A stretch of DNA of 64,000 bases from Shiraia sp. slf14 (lineage: Eukaryota; Ascomycota; Dothideomycetes; Pleosporales; Shiraiaceae), in assembly GCA_000498155.1 (NCBI GenBank), contig AXZN01000044.1:331430-395429 (forward strand), read 5' to 3'. How positions within the stretch are numbered: position 1 is the stretch's first letter; each line of letters opens with the position of its first letter. Shown piece after piece: positions 32,073-44,200 of this stretch. The notes beneath the pieces are model-generated. The model was not told the DNA's origin. It was given only the letters and a program-made list of their open reading frames with translations, and ran no database searches. A program made the position numbers and the translations under genes.

Positions 32073-35000
32073 ATGACCGCCAATGCCTGTTATAGCAAGG
32101 TCTACATCTTCGGAGACGACACCTTCGATTACGAGTCTTCGCTAGCCTACTTATTCCAGCGGTCAGATGAACACAACTTACAAAGATTTTTTCGCCATTC
32201 GTATGCTGCAATTCGGATTGAGCTAGGTAGCCTACCGTTGCATGATCGCGATGTTACACCAAAGATCTCTAGCCTGAGCGATCTGCTCTTTCGGAAACGC
32301 GATGGTACTATCAGTCCTGCAATGGAGCAGGTCCTACGTTTGGTCCATTTGTTTGCATACTTCATCTTGTATGTAGTAGCATAACATCAATCAAGTGCAG
32401 TATCTCAGTGCTGACCACTGCAAGGCAACACTCAGAAGGCGACTTACCATATCCAACATCAAAAGACAGTTATCTAATTGGATTCGGAATCGGCGCTCTT
32501 GCTGCGGCTACGATTAGCACCTCGAATGATATATCAAATGTAATCCCAGCAGCTGTTTACGCACTTCGGCTCGCGCTTCACGTCGCCTTGAGAGCTGACC
32601 ATGAGGCCCAATCCATTCAAGGACGAAAAACTTCTGAATCATGGGCTACAGATGTCACTGGGATATCTTTTGAGGGATTGAGCGAAGTGATTCAACGGTT
32701 CAATCTATCAGAGGTGGAGAAGCCACACATGACGTGTTTGACAAGCTCGTTGACAAAAGATCTAGGGCCTTCCTCCGTCATCCCGAACATATATCTCCAG
32801 CATATCGCCTGCATCTATTGCAATCAGTGGACCACCTCCCGTTTTGCACAGGCTGTGCGAATCCGACGACATACGTAGATTGAAGGCAGCTGCCCTTCCG
32901 GTTTATCAACCACGAAATGCCAATCATCTATTTGAGGAAGAAGACGTGAATGTCATCCTGGGCAAGGTGTCAGCGCCGGCTGTACATAAATCGCGTGATC
33001 CAATTCCTGTCCTCTCCTGCGGCACTGGTCGTTTTGTTTGGGCGGACAGCTCTCATAGCGTTATGCATAACGCTATTTGCGACGTCTTATGTCGGCCGAT
33101 GCTCATAGGAAAAGCCACAGAAATCCTAGGAATAGCCTTGCAAGCCAATTTGCCTCGGCAGGTTTTGATAGTTCCTGTGGGTACCAATGCGTCTGAAGTT
33201 TTCCAAAAGAGTCTTAGTACTTCATTTCACGACAGTGTTCCTATAAACGTCCAACCTCAACGTCCCAGCAATTCCACAAGCGGCTCGTCTAAGCCTCGAG
33301 GGAAGTGCAAAATTGCAGTTGTGGGCATGGCCGGCCGATTTCCAGGAGCATCGAGTGCCAATGAACTCTGGACTTTGCTCCAGCAGAGAGTGGACATGTG
33401 CAAAGAAGTACCAGCTATGCGGTGGGACGTCAAGACCCATGTCAGCCCAGAAGGCAAACAAAAGAATACTAGCAAAGTCCGATGGGGCTGTTGGCTTGAC
33501 GACCCTGATAAATTTGATGCACCGTTCTTTGGCATCTCTCCTCGTGAGGCACCACAAGTTGACCCAGCCCAACGGCTTGCTCTTCTCACTGCATACGAAG
33601 CTATGGAACAAGCTGGAATTGTTCCTGGCCGTACCCCTTCGACAAGGGAGGATCGCGTGGGCGTATTCTATGGCGTAACAAGCAACGACTGGTGCGAATC
33701 TAATAGCGGACAAGACATCGACCTCTACTATATACCTGGAGCTAACAGGGCATTTATTCCAGGCCGCATAAATTATTTCTTCAAATTCTCGGGGCCGAGT
33801 TATGCTATTGATACTGCATGCTCATCTAGTCTATCAGCAATTCACATTGCATGTAATTCACTTTGGCAAGGAGATATTGACATGGCTATTGCTGGGGGAA
33901 CTAATGTAAGTTTTTCAATCAAAACGCAAGACATGAGCTAATAACAGCACCAAAGGTATTGACAAACCCTGACATGACAACTGGCCTTGACAAAGGCCAC
34001 TTTCTCTCTGCAACAGGCAACTGCAAGACATTTGATGCATCAGCCGATGGCTATTGCCGAGGAGAGGGTGTAGCGACTGTCATTCTTAAGCGCCTGGAGG
34101 ATGCGATCGATGATGGTGATACTATTCACTGTGTATTGGGAAGCGCTTACACAAATCATTCCGCAGAAGCAGAATCCATAACAAGACCGCATGTTGGTGC
34201 GCAGAGAGACGTACTTGAACGCGTTCTTAGCGATTCAGGCACACATCCAGACGAGGTGTAAGTTAAAACGCTCACGTCGTCGATCCGCAATTTTGCATCG
34301 TGTTACACTACGTAAGTACCTACTGACAACTCACAGTTCATACATAGAAATGCATGGTACGGGAACTCAGGCAGGTGATACGAGGGAGATTACATCAGTT
34401 TGTGAGGTTTTCGCCCCAATAAATGAAACACATCGTCGGGCTACGTCGAACCCTCTTCATATCGGAGCCTTGAAGGCCAACATCGGTCATGGCGAATCGG
34501 TATCAGGGGTTAGCGCTCTAATCAAAGTCATACAAATGATGAAGCACAATCAAATCCCACCTCATTGTGGTATCAAGACAAAATTAAACCCGGCATTTCC
34601 CAGAGATTTGGCCGAGAGGAATGTTAAAATCGACCTAGAAACAGCCGCATGGCCAAAGAAAGGCGACAATACTCCCCGAAAGGCGATCATCAACAATTTC
34701 AGTGCAGCTGGGGGCAATAGTTCGATCTTGGTAGAAGATGCTCCAGTCAGGTATCAAGACTCACACGAAGGAGCAACCCTTTCTCGCCCGATTTACCCGA
34801 TCACAATATCTGCCAGAAGCCAACTGTCACTCAAAGAGAACATCAGCGCGTTGTTGAAACAGCTCACTGATCCTGGCTTGAATAATTCTTCGCTACCGGA
34901 GATTTCATACACATTGACTGCAAGACGCATGCATCACCAATTTCGATTTGCTACCTCTGCTTCCGATCTGGAAACACTCAGAAGCAAACTGGAAGAACAG

Positions 35001-38000
35001 GCAGGATTTTCACACGAGCGCGCCATACCACCGAAGGCAATTCTTTTCGCTTTCACGGGGCAAGGCAGTCAATATCCGGGGATGGGTAGGGAGCTCATGG
35101 AGTCTTTGAGCGCTTTTCGCGACGAAATTACAAAGTTCGATGGCCTTGCGCGAAAGCTTGGTTTTCCGACTATATTACCTCTTTTCAACGCAAGCAAGGG
35201 TGATGAAATAGCTGATTACGACCCGGTTGTTGTTCAGCTCGCAAACATATGCATGCAGATCGCTCTGGCAAGGATCTGGATTTCATGGGGTGTCAAGCCT
35301 AGTGCTGTTGTGGGGCATAGCTTGGGCGAATATGCTGCGTTGAACGTTGCTGGAGTCTTATCCGACTCAGATACTGTTTATCTGGTTGGTCGCCGGGCAC
35401 GACATCTTCAGAACTTCTGCGAGGCAAACTCGCACGCGATGCTTGCCGTGGCAGCATCAATATCGGAGTTGGAAAGGATCACCACTGCCGCTAGTCGCTT
35501 CGAGATTGCTTGTATCAATGGGCCAAAGGAGACTGTCCTTGCTGGTACTGCTGATCAAGTTGCAGACTGGAAAAATAAGCTTACAACGGTTGGCATTCGC
35601 AATACCGTGTTGCGTGTACCATATGCCTTCCATTCGTCACAAATCCAACCAATCTTATCAGCATACATCAACGACGCGAGAGGGGTCACCTTCAACAAGC
35701 CTCATCTCCCCGTCCTTTCGCCCCTTGAGGGGAGAGTCATTACAGAATCCCAAATCATCGGGCCAGCGTACATCGGACGTCATGCTAGAGAGCCGGTTCA
35801 GATGATGAAGTGCTTGGAAGCTGCCCTCTCTGATGGAACGATACCGCAAAAGGGAGCATTCGCCCTAGAATTTGGCCCTCACCCAGTTGTCTCTGGAATG
35901 ATCAAAGCAACGCTTGGGTCAGCAGTGGCCGTCCTCCCAACTTTGCGCCGTAGAACAAATCCATGGGAAGTTCTGACTACGTCATTATGCACACTTTATG
36001 CGGCTGGCGTACCTGTGGTTTGGGATGGCTATTTCTCTGACCTGCCATCTGCACGGAGAATTGTTGATCTGCCAACGTATAGCTGGGACATGAAGTCATA
36101 TTGGATACCGTACAGAAATGACTGGACTTTGACAAAAGGCGATATTCCCATCGAACGTATTGGTCATACTACAGCGGAAGCAAAGAGATCCGTGGCCAAT
36201 ACACCTCAGAAGCCTCTGCCCTCGATTCAGAGCACTAGCATCCACAATATCTTGGAAGAGAGTCTGAGCAGTGATGGATTGAAGATTTCAGTCGACTGCG
36301 ATGTAAGTCGCGATGACATAAACCCGTTCATACGAAGCCATACAGTCGAAGGCTATAGCCTTTGCACTCCGGCTGTGTACGCTGACATTAGCTTCTCTCT
36401 CGGAACCTACGTCCTTGATCGTTACCAGCCAAACTTATCAGAAAGGGTTGTATCGATTCGCAATGTTGAGATAACACGTGCTTTAATTGGCTCTGCTGAA
36501 TGGAAGCAAAGGTTGCGCTGCACCGGCCAATTTGACTGGGCATCCAAAGAAGGCAAACTTCGATTCACTGTGCATGACGAAGCAGGAAGTGAAGTTGGTC
36601 AACTATCCACATGTGAACTCAAGTTCGTTGATGATAGCACACGCCAGCAATTACAAGCAGAGTTGAATACGTTCAAAGATAATTTCGATCGGATGAGAGA
36701 ATCAAACACAACCTCTCGCTTCAATGGCTCTATGTCCTACCGACTGGTATCTGGATTGGCCACATTCAACCCTGACTACCACTGCATTGATGATGTGCTG
36801 TACGATAGCGACGCATATGAAGCTGCCTGTCGCGTCAGTTTTGGTCAGATGAAGAAAGGAGGCAAGTTTCACACAAACCCTGCGGCAGTGGATGGCTTGA
36901 CACAGTCAGCGGGATTCGTCATGAATGCCAACAACAATACGAAATTAGAGACCGACGTTTTCGTCAACCATGGCTGGGCTGACTTCCAGTTATTTGAACG
37001 TATTCATGACGATTGTCAATATTCCACGCATGTCAAGATGAAGCAGGGCGAGGAGAACTTGTGGACTGGAGACATTGCAATATTTCAAGGCGAAAAAGCG
37101 GTGGGCTTCGTTCAAGGCGTCAAGGTCAGTACATACATTTCATTTCCAATTTCGTGATATATTTTGCTTTTTAGTATACTAATTTTGACCTACGTAGATA
37201 CAACGCCTTCCTCGAAAGTTTCTCAAGTACGTGCTTTCTCAAGCAGCAAAGCCTCCAAAAAATAGAGGTAAGGCTGTTGCAGTCAGTGATAAACGGGTCA
37301 CACAGCCTGCTGTTGGAGTGAAACAGCCCGTAGCGTTGCCAGCTATTGTAACACAATCAAAGGCACCTCTACCAGCTGGAACTAAAAGCGCTTCTACGTC
37401 CCGTACACCTGCAGCTATGGCCCACGATACCAATGATAACACACCAATAGTGAAAAGAGCCTTAGAAATTATCTCTGAGGAAAGTGAAATACCTATTTCT
37501 GATCTGAATGATAACACTCTACTAAGCGATGTCGGCATAGACTCGCTTATATCTCTCATGGTGGCGAGCAGATTTGCGGAAGAACTGGGTGTCACCACGG
37601 ACTCTGGTATTTTCATTGACGGGAACACCGTGGCCGATATCAAACAATTCATTCTTCAAATAACATCGGAGGCTAATTCTGAAGAAAATCAAGTTTCGGC
37701 GATTGCTGAGTTAGGAAACATCACTTTCCCTGTGTCTGCTTCAGAAAGTAGCCTTTCAGATTCAGCAAGATTTCGTACAGTCGGAGCGGCTTTGGAGTTA
37801 TCTCAACAAGCGCGAACAGTCATGGACATCCCCGCATCGGACATCCCTGGAGCGATCAACTTCGATGATGTCCTCAAAATCATGGCAGAGGAAATCGACA
37901 TTCCTCAAGACAGTATCACGGATCAGACATCGCTGGCAGATCTGGGAGTCGACTCGCTATTATCATTGATGATTGGAAGCCGCCTGCGCGACGAGCTTGA

Positions 38001-39048
38001 CATCGAGCTTGACACGTCTTCTTTACTCACCACACTTAGTACGGTCGGGGCATTACGGGAGACTCTGACAGCTAGTTCTGGCACTAGCGAAGATGACAGT
38101 TCATATTTGACCTCGACAGATGGTGGGAACTCCACACCGTCTAGCTCAGTTAAGCTGGACAGTGCTATTTCCAGTCCAACAGATTCAACACATTTCGAGA
38201 GTGTAAGAACACAGGTACCACCCACTGCATCAGTCATTCTCCAAGGAAATCCTCGAACAGCCACTAGTAGTCTATGGTTCTTCCCTGATGGCAGTGGACT
38301 GGCCTCTTCATATCTGCCGTTGCCGCGCATTAAGAGCGATCTCGTAGTGTACGGTATCAACTCTCCATACCTCAAAAAGGGCACCGAGATGAAATGTACC
38401 TGGGATGAGTTGATTGGCAGTTACATTCAGGAAATCCAACGTCGCCAGCCTCATGGTCCTTACAGTTTCGCTGGCTGGTCTGCTGGCGGAATCGGTGCGT
38501 TCCATGCGGCCCAAGTACTCATGAACAAGGGCCACAATGTCCGAGATCTGATCATCCTCGATTCTCCTCCGCCATTTCATTTGGCGCCTTTACCAGAGCG
38601 CTTCTTCCGGTATTGCGCCATGGCTGGATTATTTGGTGGCCGCGATGGGCAAACCCCAGAATGGGTCATCAATCATTTTCGCAACATCAACAACGTGCTA
38701 AGCCACTATATCCCGACGCCTTTCAAAGCCAGTACGCTGCGAAAGGTCAATATCTTATGGGCTTGTGAAAGCTCCGTCGACGATCGATTTGAGAGGCAAC
38801 CGGACGATCCGGAAGACATGAAGTTCTTGACAACGAAGCGCACAGATTTCACTGCTGGTCGCTGGGGCCCGTTGTTTGGCAACGTCCCTGTTCAGGTAGA
38901 TCGCGCCGAAAATGAGCATCATTGGAGTATCTTGGTAAGCTTTACATGTTCTCGCACTCTTTTGAATTCCAGCTAACACATTGCGCTTTTGTAGAAAGGA
39001 GATTCTGCAGCTAGAGTTTCGCAGTACATTGCTCGAGCGCTAGCTTAA
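32073..39048 (+). CDS. Non-reducing polyketide synthase, SAT-KS-AT-PT-ACP-ACP-TE
   Basis: Six introns give a protein of about 2,200 residues; the first two (32369-32424, 32714-32765) remove apparent frame breaks. SAT (to about 33000) reads GFGIG where GxCxG is expected, so its catalytic Cys is Gly. KS (33305-34730) has DTACSSSL and EMHGTGTQAGD; AT (35040-35960) has GQGSQYPGMG and VVGHSLGEYAA; PT (36220-37180) has the SHTVEGYSLCTPAVYADI His region and AAVDGLTQ Asp region. Two ACPs have DVGIDSLISL and DLGVDSLLSL. The TE has GWSAGG, ILDSPP and HHWSIL, so its triad looks complete. The PT and TE resemble naphthalene/naphthopyrone synthases; the neighbours resemble anthraquinone clusters. The product is an aromatic polyketide of undecided size. 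Confidence 0.93.
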
Positions 39049-39899
39049 CGTTTCATCTATACAGTGGATTGCATCTGGAGAATGTATGAAGATTATGAAA
39101 GGCGGCGTTTACCCATAGACTCTCTAGAAATTGTATGTAGAGTGTGGCAAGCGAAGCCATGGGGCGTTTTTTTCTTTCATTTAACTCGGGTGGTGTTTCA
39201 AGGGGCTTGGTATTTAACTGTCTTATTATTTCACTCACTTTGTTTGAGATAACAGTTATGTATAAGCGGCTTTCACAGCATTGTCCTCAGTCTTCCCATC
39301 TAGGTAGACCAGAAGCATCTAGATTTCGAAGTAAGATGCCAAGATGCCAAGCGATGAAAGTACTAAATGCGTCAATCCGAGGTTCCAAGCCGGTGGTGAG
39401 AGTTTTACGTATCAATAACCCTGCGCCTGAGGTCCTACTTAGGTAAGGACCATACCAGATTGCCACGTGGAACGAGACACGACAGCCACTAGGTATCCTT
39501 TTATTTCACTACCTTTTGCCACCACCCATCCCACAAAAATATCCAAGATCCGCAGATTCACAAATACATGCTTCGCCTGCGTTGTTGCGTGTCCTCTAAG
39601 TTAAGCTTAAAATAGAGCCGCGCTTTCCGTGGCATTGACCACAAAATGCAACTTGCATTGCCTGATCGGTCCGAGGCGTGGCTTAGGCAGTTTTAGGATG
39701 AGCGTTGATGATGATGCACATCCCCACAATGTTGTCGCAGAAAGTGGCGGTGTCTGTTCGTGCAGCTTTCACAATGTCATGAGGCGCATCTGCATAAGAG
39801 GGTCTCGTCCCCCTGGCCCCCGTTCTGCATCAGCCACATCTACTTGTATTGAGTTCAAAGTGATACACCCAAAGTCGAATCAGGCCTCAGAGTCACACA
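39049..39899. other. Intergenic between NR-PKS and lectin gene
   Basis: About 850 bases without a supportable gene. Short frames at 39144-39446 and 39629-39913 lack motifs; the right part should be the promoter of the lectin gene. Confidence 0.4.
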
Positions 39900-41018
39900 A
39901 TGTCGAATTATAACGGCGGCTACGGATACCCACCCAACGGAGGTCCCAATTACAACAACGGTGGTGGTGGTTATGGACAGCAGGGCCCGGGTGGTGAAGC
40001 GAGTTCATACTACGGCGGAGCGCCACCTCAACCACCATATGCACAAGAGCAGGGCCCTGGAGGTCCTGGGTACGGCCAACAACAAAACTTTGGAGGCCAA
40101 GGATATGAACAAGGGCCTCCACAGTATCAGCAATATCCTTCCACGGCTGGGCACTCGTCCAACTCCGGCCGCAACTCGCACAACCAGGGATATCAAAATC
40201 AGTATGGGGGCGAAGGTGATCCTGAAGGTGACCGCGGCATCATGGGCGGCCTAGCAGGTGGTGCAGCAGGAGCTTTTGGAGGCCATGCTCTCGGCGGAAA
40301 AGCTGGACACAGCACCTCGGGTACTATAATCGGCGCGATCTCAGGTGCCTTTGCGGGCCACAAAGCTCAAGATGCAGTTTCTGATTGGAAGGACAAGCGC
40401 GATGAAAAGAAGGAATGGGAGAAGCAGCAGCAGCAAATGCAACAGAACCCACCGCAGTTTCATAACCCTCCTCCATCTCACCAATCTTGCCATGGGCAAG
40501 AGCAACGCAATCGCGGAGATTTTGGCGCCAACTTTTCCGCCTCTTGTAACGATATTCGCCTCGATGCATACGGTGACTACAACCTACATGCGCAGTGCCG
40601 CCGGCCAGACGGATCATACCAGTCAAGTACTATCAGTCTGAATCAAATCATCGAGAACGATGGCGGCAGCTTCCGCTGGTCGGGAGGGCAAAGCAACGGA
40701 GCATCATCGTACACTGTCCAGCAAGGTGATACACTACGCGCCATCGCTTCTCGTTTCAATCACTGCTCTTTTGAGGAATTGGCTCGTCACAACAACATCA
40801 ACAACCCGGACATGATATACCCAGGTCAGAATCTGCAGATTCCAGGTGGTGGTAGCCGTGGTGGAGGCAACTTTGGTGCGTCGGCAAGGAACATGCGACT
40901 CGTCGATGGAGGCCAGCGATTGGAAGGAGAGCTGTCACGGAACGGCGAGTGGCATTTGAGATCAATTATTCTCGATGAACGTATTGCGAACCGGAATGGC
41001 TGTTTAGAATTCGTCTAG
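39900..41018 (+). CDS. Cyanovirin-N homology (CVNH) lectin with inserted LysM domain
   Basis: A single exon of 372 codons. Residues 1 to about 110 are Gly/Gln/Pro/Tyr-rich with GGYGQQGPGG-type repeats; residues about 115-165 are a glycine-zipper-like segment (GGLAGGAAGAFGGHALGG) followed by a charged helix. From about residue 205 a CVNH half-domain begins (NFSASCNDIRLDAYGDYNLH), is interrupted by a LysM (SYTVQQGDTLRAIASRF to IYPGQNLQIPGG) and resumes (NFGASARNMRLVDGG to NGCLEFV). The CVNH fold binds high-mannose glycans and LysM binds chitin-type oligomers; this order is that of the type III CVNH-LysM lectins known from Magnaporthe. No signal peptide is seen. It sits between the two PKS clusters and may not belong to either. 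Confidence 0.9.
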   Translation: MSNYNGGYGYPPNGGPNYNNGGGGYGQQGPGGEASSYYGGAPPQPPYAQEQGPGGPGYGQQQNFGGQGYEQGPPQYQQYPSTAGHSSNSGRNSHNQGYQNQYGGEGDPEGDRGIMGGLAGGAAGAFGGHALGGKAGHSTSGTIIGAISGAFAGHKAQDAVSDWKDKRDEKKEWEKQQQQMQQNPPQFHNPPPSHQSCHGQEQRNRGDFGANFSASCNDIRLDAYGDYNLHAQCRRPDGSYQSSTISLNQIIENDGGSFRWSGGQSNGASSYTVQQGDTLRAIASRFNHCSFEELARHNNINNPDMIYPGQNLQIPGGGSRGGGNFGASARNMRLVDGGQRLEGELSRNGEWHLRSIILDERIANRNGCLEFV

Positions 41019-41272
41019 TTGAGACTAACATGGACCCTTATCTTGCAATATGTACAATGACGATCGAATCGATACATCATCAAAAGGTTCTTCGATAAAT
41101 TGAGCGAAAAATGCCCTATATGCTATCGTACCGTTGATGTGCTGAAGGTTTTTGAGTGAAGATACCGCCACTTCTACAATAGTACTAACTCGTTGAATAT
41201 TCGTGCTGCGGCAGTGATTAATCTAATCTATCATTTGTTGGTACTCGAGATTATCTAGCGTTCCCAGCGTGT

Positions 41273-44200
41273 CTACTCCTTCTTTTCAACATAATTTGTC
41301 TTTGCTACCAGCTCCCCTACTGCTTTGATGGTTTTGCCACTCACAATCTCAAACACAGGCACATCAGTCGCGAACTCTTTGCCAAGCCAAGTGCGGAGTT
41401 CAACAGCAATGAGCGAATCCACGCCGTATGCATGAAGGGGCTGGTGAATATCAACGTCCTCGAATTTGATCGACAGTGTCCTCGCTAGGCGCTTAGACAG
41501 GGCCTCCACGACCACTTGGGCGCGCTCGCTGACTGACTGAGCCTGTCGGAAGAGTTGTGCGGCGTCAATATCATCAGATGTGCCATTTCTGCCACCAGGC
41601 TGGTCCTGAAGCTGACTGAAACGGGCAAATAGTGGCCTCTGCAAGACCTCAGGAGGCTCAAGCGACCGCGTAAGGAGACTGGCGGGTGTTTCGAGGCCCA
41701 TGATCATCTGACACTGATCAACTGATGGATGGTACGACGGGTCGCAGCAGATTTCTAGCAAAGAAAGAAATTCCTCTTCTTCTATGTGGATGAATCCCTT
41801 GGAGGTTTGGAAATGCTGTCGGAGTCGCTCAGTCTCGGCCACGACTCCTATGCTGCGCATTACACCGAGGTCGATGGATATGGCTTTCTGGCCTCGCTGA
41901 CTGCGATGCCGCGCCAATGCATCTTGAAACGTACATCCTGCCGCGTAGTTGCTCTGGCCTGGGTTTCCAATCACACCAGAGACTGATGAAAGCAGTATAA
42001 AGAAGTCGAGCTTTGGAAGTAGCGTGTGAAGATTCCATGACGATTCGACTTTGGAGGAAGACGTTTGCTGCCATTGCGCCAGGGTCATGTTCTCGAACAG
42101 GCAATCCTAACGCCATGTTAGTGGTTGATGAGAGCCGTAAGAAGGCGAATATTCCATAACTCACATTCAATGCCATAGTGGCGACGATGCACCCTTCGAT
42201 CGGAGGGAGACCTGTACTAGCATCTTCGAGCATCTGCGAGAGAGCGTCTTTCGAAGAAACGTCACATATCGGCGTTGACACAACAATGTTCTGGTCAGAT
42301 AACTCACGCACAACCTCAGCCGCTGCTGGGGAGACAGGACCAGACCTCGACGGGACGAGTAAGTGTTTGGCGCCTCTCGTAACCATCCATCGAAGTATCG
42401 AACGACCAATGCCACCGAGGCCTCCCGCTACAACGTAAGTGGCATTATCTTTGAATTTCCAAGTTCTCCGATTAATTAAAGGCTTCTGCTGTTGTGTCAG
42501 TGGCCATTGTACCGACCCTTGGCAAACCTCATACCTTGACATGCGTCGATGGATTGACCCGGATTAAGATACGACCTGAACTCTTCCCACTCGCCAGATA
42601 ACGAAAGGCGTCCTCTACTTTGTCCACGTCATGAATGTGAAGAGGGCTGGGCGCCCGGACGCTCCCATCTCTGATTAAATCCATCGTCTTTTGCAGAAGT
42701 TCGCGCGTCAGCTCCTTCTTGTTCAAGTCCCTGACTATGTGGCGGAGGTCAACGCCAGCAAATAGGTTGTTCTTTGCAAAGCTCGCCATAGGCAATGGTG
42801 CATTGGCATTGATCTCAGCCTTGCCGATTTCAATCATCCTTCCATACGGGGCCATACAATCCCAAGTAGCCCGTAATAACTCTCCCGCCAAAGAGTTCAA
42901 AACGACATCGACCCCATAACCATTTGTTACCCTCATAATCCCTTGAGCAAAGCTAGTGTCTCTGCTGTAGAAAATATGGTCTTCAGGCACGTTATACTTC
43001 TCTATCAAAAGCTGCTTTTTACTATCGTATCCTACAGTTGCAAAAACTTCTGCCCCAACCATCTGCGCAATTTGAAGAGCTACTTGACCTGTACTGCCAG
43101 AAGCGGAATGTATGAGGACTTTCTCGCCTTCCTGTAGGCGCGCGATCTTGATGAACGATTGGACAGCCGTCATTCCGGGCATAATGGAAGCGCACGCCTC
43201 CTCGAATGAAACATCGTCTTCGATCTTAGCGGCGGACCATTCGCGCAACCTGGCATAGGATTTCATACAGCCAAACGACTGCCCACACACACGGTCACCG
43301 GCTTTGAAAGAATGAACTTCGGGTCCTACTCGTGTTACTACACCAGCACAGTCGGCACCAAAATCTTCTTCTTCCAAGCGGCCAAGGGCGAGGAAAACGT
43401 CGCGGAAGCCAACACCCCAAACTTTGGCTTCAATCTCAATATCTGCGGGGCCCAGCTCGTCATAGTATTCCAAGTCCTCTTTGAAATATATAGTCTCTAG
43501 CTGCCCGCGGGTTTGGATGGCCAGTGCTAGCGGTGGTCCCGGCAACCAAGGCTCGGTGATGGCCCGTGGTATTTCCGAGGATGTAATGGCTCTGTTAGCC
43601 TCAACGTCGTCAACCAGCCGCCCAGTCAAGATCTGGCCGTCCTGGACCATATACTCAAGATCCTCGCTGAGCTCCTGAATAAAGACTGAGTCGAAGATAT
43701 CATGAACGTATCTCGATAAGGTTTCGGCATTACGGCTACTCTCATTGAACGTCAAGGAGACGATACGATGGAGTGCGAACTCTGAGCGCAGTGTACGAAG
43801 GAGACCGTCTTTGATCCCCGCGTATGGGTACGACGATGAAAACTCGGTGCTTTCTGCATCAACCGCTGTAACCCAGAGCACATTTTTGGATTGTTCCATC
43901 AAGGTTCTCGTAGTATTTAACATTTGATGTTTCATTGGATGGAGGCATGACCGGTAAACGTCTACAAGGCAGACGATGTAGCTGTCCGACTCGAGCCTCT
44001 CATTCTCCAGCGCGTTGAGAGTAAGCACGCGGGCATTCCATACTGAGTATTGAAGTAAAAGATCTGCAAGGGATTTCTGGAAGTCGTCGTGATCTTCAAT
44101 CGCTATGAGAACCTTGGTACCTACGCTTGGAACGTTTAGTTGAGCGCCCACTGCTTTCGAGACCATGAGACTAGAACAATGCGCAGCATCGCTGTGGTAA

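Noticed and set aside
32714..32765. Apparent frameshift in the SAT domain of the NR-PKS
   Set aside because: A 52-base GT-AG intron (donor GTGGAG, acceptor ATCTAG) restores the expected SAT sequence (SE/GLPPSSRTYISS), so I treat it as an intron with a weak donor.
34191..34330. Frame extension at the left of the NR-PKS KS exon suggesting a separate start
   Set aside because: It is intron sequence; HPDEV joins SYIEMHGTGT through a GT-AG intron.
15984..39048. Search for a metallo-beta-lactamase thioesterase in the cluster
   Set aside because: No HxHxDH motif was found in any frame; the NR-PKS carries its own TE.
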